The position numbers and the translations under genes were made by a program. Under the pieces are notes generated by a model that did no database searches, was not told where the DNA came from, and saw nothing but the letters and a program-made list of their open reading frames with translations. From an uncultured Bacillota bacterium (GTDB taxonomy: Bacteria; Bacillota_I; Bacilli_A; RF39; UBA660): a DNA stretch of 50,186 bases. Below, in pieces: positions 47,567-50,186 of the stretch (its first letter is position 1; each line of letters opens with the position of its first letter). The stretch is from contig ONIZ01000005.1 of assembly GCA_900317975.1 (NCBI GenBank), forward strand, positions 1 through 50,186, given 5' to 3'.

Positions 47567-48335
47567 CTAAATCAACTATTCCCTTATCATCAGTTTCTAT
47601 TCTATATTTATTATTTAAAATATCTAAAGAAATAACTTTACCTTTAACACCATTTTTATTAATGATTTCTCCAACTTCAGGAAGTTCTTTCCTCAATTTA
47701 GAATAAACTTCATCTTCATAAGATAAACAACAATATAATCTTCCGCAAAGTCCATTAATCTTTGAAGGATTTAAAGCTAGATTTTGATTCTTAGCCATAT
47801 TAATAGATACACTATTAAAATCAGTTAAAAAAGTATTACAACATAAAAATAATCCACAAGGTCCAATACCACCTATACGTTTAGCTTTATCTCTAACACC
47901 TATCTGTCTTAATTCTATTCTAGTCTTATATTTACCAGCTAATTTCTTAGCTAAATTTCTAAAATCAATTCTATCATCAGCAGTAAAATTAAAAATCAAT
48001 TGATTTTGATTTAAAGTATAATAACAATCAACAAAATTCATATCTAATTCTAATTCTTTAGCATAGTTTTTTGCATCACTTAAAGCTTTATCAGCCTTAT
48101 TCTTATTGTTTTCAAAATTCTTTAGATCATCTTTATTTGCAACTCTTTCAATAGTAGGTAAAGGTAATTCTAAATCTTTTTCATTACATTCTCTACAATC
48201 AGTAAGAACTCTACCAATTAAAGAATCAGAATCAACATTAAAAACAACAGTATCATTAATTTTAAATTTTTCATTATATTCAACAAAGTATTTTTTTCTA
48301 CTTAATTCACATAATACTATCATATATTTAATCAT
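47559..48335 (-). CDS. ricT: PSP1 domain protein RicT (YaaT)
   Basis: This 258-residue protein has a PSP1 C-terminal domain and the conserved cysteine cluster GIGPCGLFLCC...GLCGRLYCCLSYE. In B. subtilis RicT forms the Y-complex with RicA and RicF, binds Fe-S clusters and promotes RNase Y processing of mRNA. RicA and RicF are not in the window. AGGAGG lies before the ATG. holB-yaaT adjacency is as in B. subtilis, but yabA (replication control), normally next, is absent. Confidence 0.95.
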   Translation of the reverse strand: MIKYMIVLCELSRKKYFVEYNEKFKINDTVVFNVDSDSLIGRVLTDCRECNEKDLELPLPTIERVANKDDLKNFENNKNKADKALSDAKNYAKELELDMNFVDCYYTLNQNQLIFNFTADDRIDFRNLAKKLAGKYKTRIELRQIGVRDKAKRIGGIGPCGLFLCCNTFLTDFNSVSINMAKNQNLALNPSKINGLCGRLYCCLSYEDEVYSKLRKELPEVGEIINKNGVKGKVISLDILNNKYRIETDDKGIVDLDG

Positions 48336-49215
48336 AATTACCTCCTATAATCTTAGAATATAAAGAATCTAACCACATCTTAGAATTAACATTATATTTT
48401 AATTTAACTAATTCTCTCTGAATAATATCAACAATAAATAACAATTTATTTTTATCAACATTTTCTAAAAACTTAAATTTATGATTATCAAAATCAGAAT
48501 AAAAAATACTTATTAAAATATTACAAACATTATTAAAATGATTAACAATTTTACTTTTAAGTATTTTTTCATTACCATCTTTATCATTACCAAGAAAATA
48601 ATCATTAATAATAGAATCATAATTAATAAATAGATCATTACCATTAATTAAATACTTAATAAAACCAATATATAAATCAGGATTATCCACAATTATATCA
48701 TTAGATTTTAAAGAAATAATTTGGCACCTAGAAATAATTGTAGGTAGTAATTTATATCTATCTTTAGTAAGTAATATAGCAACAATATTATCATTTGGTT
48801 CTTCTAAAAACTTAAGCAAAGTATTAGAAGAACTATCATTCATTTTTTCAGATTCTTTAATAATATAAATTCTTTTATTTTTTAATAAAGATGTATTTTT
48901 AAAATCATCTTCTAATTTTATTATTTGCTCTTTTTTTATAAGATTATTATCACCTTCAATTATATACAAATCAGGATAATTATCATTATCAATCAAAGAA
49001 CAAATATTACATTTATCACAATTTAATTTATTAACATCATCAAGATCTTTATTTTGACAAAGTAACGCTTTAACTAAAGTTAAAACATCCTTAAAATTAT
49101 TCTCATAATCATCAATCTCAATTAAGTAAGCATGAACAAAATAATTGTTTTTTAGACAATTATTAATTAATTTAAAATAATTTTTCTTACTTAAATTAGA
49201 ACTCAAATTATACAT
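48328..49215 (-). CDS. holB: DNA polymerase III delta' subunit
   Basis: This 295-residue clamp-loader subunit has FVHAYLIE near the N-terminus (the usual SHAYLF), a zinc module C53...C64xxC67xxC70 (approximate), and the SSNTLLKFLEEPNDNIVAILLT helicase/AAA sensor region with ISRCQIISLK. The C-terminal domain is more diverged. It overlaps recR by eight bases. The start could be the ATG at 49215, close to GAAAGG, or TTG at 49206, at better spacing; I keep the ATG. Confidence 0.93.
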   Translation of the reverse strand: MYNLSSNLSKKNYFKLINNCLKNNYFVHAYLIEIDDYENNFKDVLTLVKALLCQNKDLDDVNKLNCDKCNICSLIDNDNYPDLYIIEGDNNLIKKEQIIKLEDDFKNTSLLKNKRIYIIKESEKMNDSSSNTLLKFLEEPNDNIVAILLTKDRYKLLPTIISRCQIISLKSNDIIVDNPDLYIGFIKYLINGNDLFINYDSIINDYFLGNDKDGNEKILKSKIVNHFNNVCNILISIFYSDFDNHKFKFLENVDKNKLLFIVDIIQRELVKLKYNVNSKMWLDSLYSKIIGGNYD

Positions 49216-49801
49216 CCTTTCTATCAGATAAAGCTCTCTCTAAAGTTAAATTATCAACATATTCCATATCAGCTCCAATAGGAACACCACTAGCAAGCCT
49301 AGTAACTTTAACATCTAAACCCTCAAGAATCTTTTTAATATATAAAGATGTAGTTTCCCCTTCAATACTAGGTTTTAATCCAAATATTATTTCCTTAAAA
49401 CCACCTTTAGATATTCTATCCACAAGTTTTTCTAAACCTATATCTTCAGGATTAATACCCTCTAAAGGATTAATTAAACCATCTAAAATATGATATTTAC
49501 CATGATACATATTCATTTTTTCAAATAAGAAAACATATTTAGCATCATCAACAATAAATAAAGTATCTTGATTTCTAGTATCATCCTTACATATAGAACA
49601 AATATCATCATCAGTTAAACAATTACATATAGAACATTTTTTGATTTTCTTCTTCACTTCATTTAAACTTTCAGAGAAAAATTCAACTTGTTCATCTTCA
49701 AGATCTAGTATAGAAAAAGCTAATCTCTCAGCTGTTTTTTCACCAATACCAGGTAAATATTTAAAAGATTCTATAAGTTTCTTTAAACTATCAGGTATCA
49801 T
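49208..49801 (-). CDS. recR: Recombination mediator RecR
   Basis: This 197-residue protein has the helix-hairpin-helix LPGIGEKTAERLAF, the zinc finger C57xxC60...C69xxC72 (CSICNCLTDDDICSIC) and a Toprim domain (LFIVDDAKYVFLFEK, FGLKPSIEGETTSLYI, RLASGVPIGADMEYVD). It works with RecO/RecF to load RecA. The ATG overlaps the ybaB stop by one base (TAATG). Length matches the family. Confidence 0.98.
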   Translation of the reverse strand: MIPDSLKKLIESFKYLPGIGEKTAERLAFSILDLEDEQVEFFSESLNEVKKKIKKCSICNCLTDDDICSICKDDTRNQDTLFIVDDAKYVFLFEKMNMYHGKYHILDGLINPLEGINPEDIGLEKLVDRISKGGFKEIIFGLKPSIEGETTSLYIKKILEGLDVKVTRLASGVPIGADMEYVDNLTLERALSDRKDV

Positions 49802-50097
49802 TAGAATAATCCAGGAATATTGCCGAATTTAGCCATTTTCTTTTCAGTTTCAGCATCAACTTTCTTATTAGCTTCATTTACAGCAACCATAATCATATCT
49901 TGAAGCATTTCTAATTCATCTTTTTCTAAATCATTAGAAGAATCTATTTCAACACTTAATACTTCTTTTTTACCATTAACAGTAACTTTAACTAAAGAAC
50001 TTTCACCAGTAAATTCAGTATTATCAATTTCCTCTTTAATTTTCATCATATCTCGTTGCATATTTTGTGCTTGTTTTAACATAGCTTGCATATTCAT
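49801..50097 (-). CDS. YbaB/EbfC nucleoid-associated protein
   Basis: This 98-residue protein has the typical N-terminal Met/Gln helix (MNMQAMLKQAQNMQRDMMKIKEE), then VTVNGKKEVLSVEID and LQDMIMVAVNEANKKVDAETEKKM. The family binds DNA as a dimer. It lies between dnaX and recR as in most bacteria. AAGGAGTG lies before the ATG. Confidence 0.96.
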   Translation of the reverse strand: MNMQAMLKQAQNMQRDMMKIKEEIDNTEFTGESSLVKVTVNGKKEVLSVEIDSSNDLEKDELEMLQDMIMVAVNEANKKVDAETEKKMAKFGNIPGLF

Positions 50098-50113
50098 AAT
50101 AAATCACTCCTTT

Positions 50114-50186
50114 TTAATTTGTAATTTCCACAATAGAATTATCAAATAAATTCATTGCACTACTAGATATTATATCATCATTTTCT
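50114..50186 (-). CDS. dnaX: DNA polymerase III gamma/tau subunit, 3' end (partial)
   Basis: The last 23 codons and stop (50116-50114) of an open frame entering from the right edge end in ...SSSAMNLFDNSIVEITN, similar to the LFGddlVEI ending of DnaX. The assignment rests on this ending and on the dnaX-ybaB-recR order. The rest of the gene is outside the window. Confidence 0.75.
   Translation of the reverse strand, partial: ENDDIISSSAMNLFDNSIVEITN

Overview
The window is a very AT-rich bacterial chromosome segment. About 46 genes run leftwards on the minus strand and only one, a femAB-like gene, runs rightwards. TGA is used as a stop (capA, pth, mrnC), so this is the standard code and not the Mycoplasma/Spiroplasma code. 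The gene set is that of a low-GC Bacillota in class Bacilli: sigH-like sigma factor, SpoVG, DivIC, RicT, Mini-RNase III, T-box metG, L10 leader. A FemAB transferase implies a peptidoglycan wall. RpoB carries Asn at the E. coli 526 position, a residue known from Mollicutes. My best guess is an uncultured, small-genome, cell-walled Bacilli lineage close to the Mollicutes, such as the RF39 type. That placement is inference.

Layout, in the direction of transcription (right to left). (1) 50186-42107: dnaX 3' end, ybaB, recR, holB, ricT, trmN6-like, rsmI, pth, mfd; mfd is split by a frameshift. (2) 42064-35736: an unknown coiled-coil gene, T-box-controlled metG, tatD, two short exported sister proteins, a SipW-type signal peptidase, rsmA, spoVG. 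(3) 35597-27678: divIC, tilS, ftsH; then mscL, dus, an RDD protein, a PrsW-type protease, lysS. (4) 27559-20821: a YfcC/DcuC-like carrier, cysS, mrnC, rlmB, a sigma factor, a tail-anchored unknown, secE, nusG. (5) 20680-5969: rplK, rplA, rplJ, rplL, a NPPIR methyltransferase, rpoB, rpoC, rpsL, rpsG, fusA, tuf. (6) 5888-497: convergent femAB, then secG, rnr, capA, smpB. (7) 496-1: a strong rRNA promoter and leader region and the 5' end of a 16S rRNA gene leaving the window.

Blocks 1-5 repeat, in compressed form, the order of the origin-proximal part of the Bacillus subtilis chromosome (dnaX to tufA). The window is therefore probably close to oriC and co-directional with replication. Genes missing relative to that order include rpmGB before secE, the L7Ae-like gene between rpoC and rpsL, yabA, rnmV and hpt.

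Regulation is unusually readable. Sigma-A type promoters with 16-18 bp spacers can be placed for most operons. The rRNA and str-operon promoters share the same TTGACT/TATATT core. The rpoBC, secE-nusG and rplJL operons each have a promoter followed by an intrinsic-terminator-like hairpin in the leader. Several terminators have the stop codon of the preceding gene inside the hairpin. The least explained pieces are the two exported sister proteins beside the SipW-type peptidase, the tail-anchored protein between sigH and secE, the FtsH C-terminal add-on, and the Lys/Ser-rich loop in the carrier.
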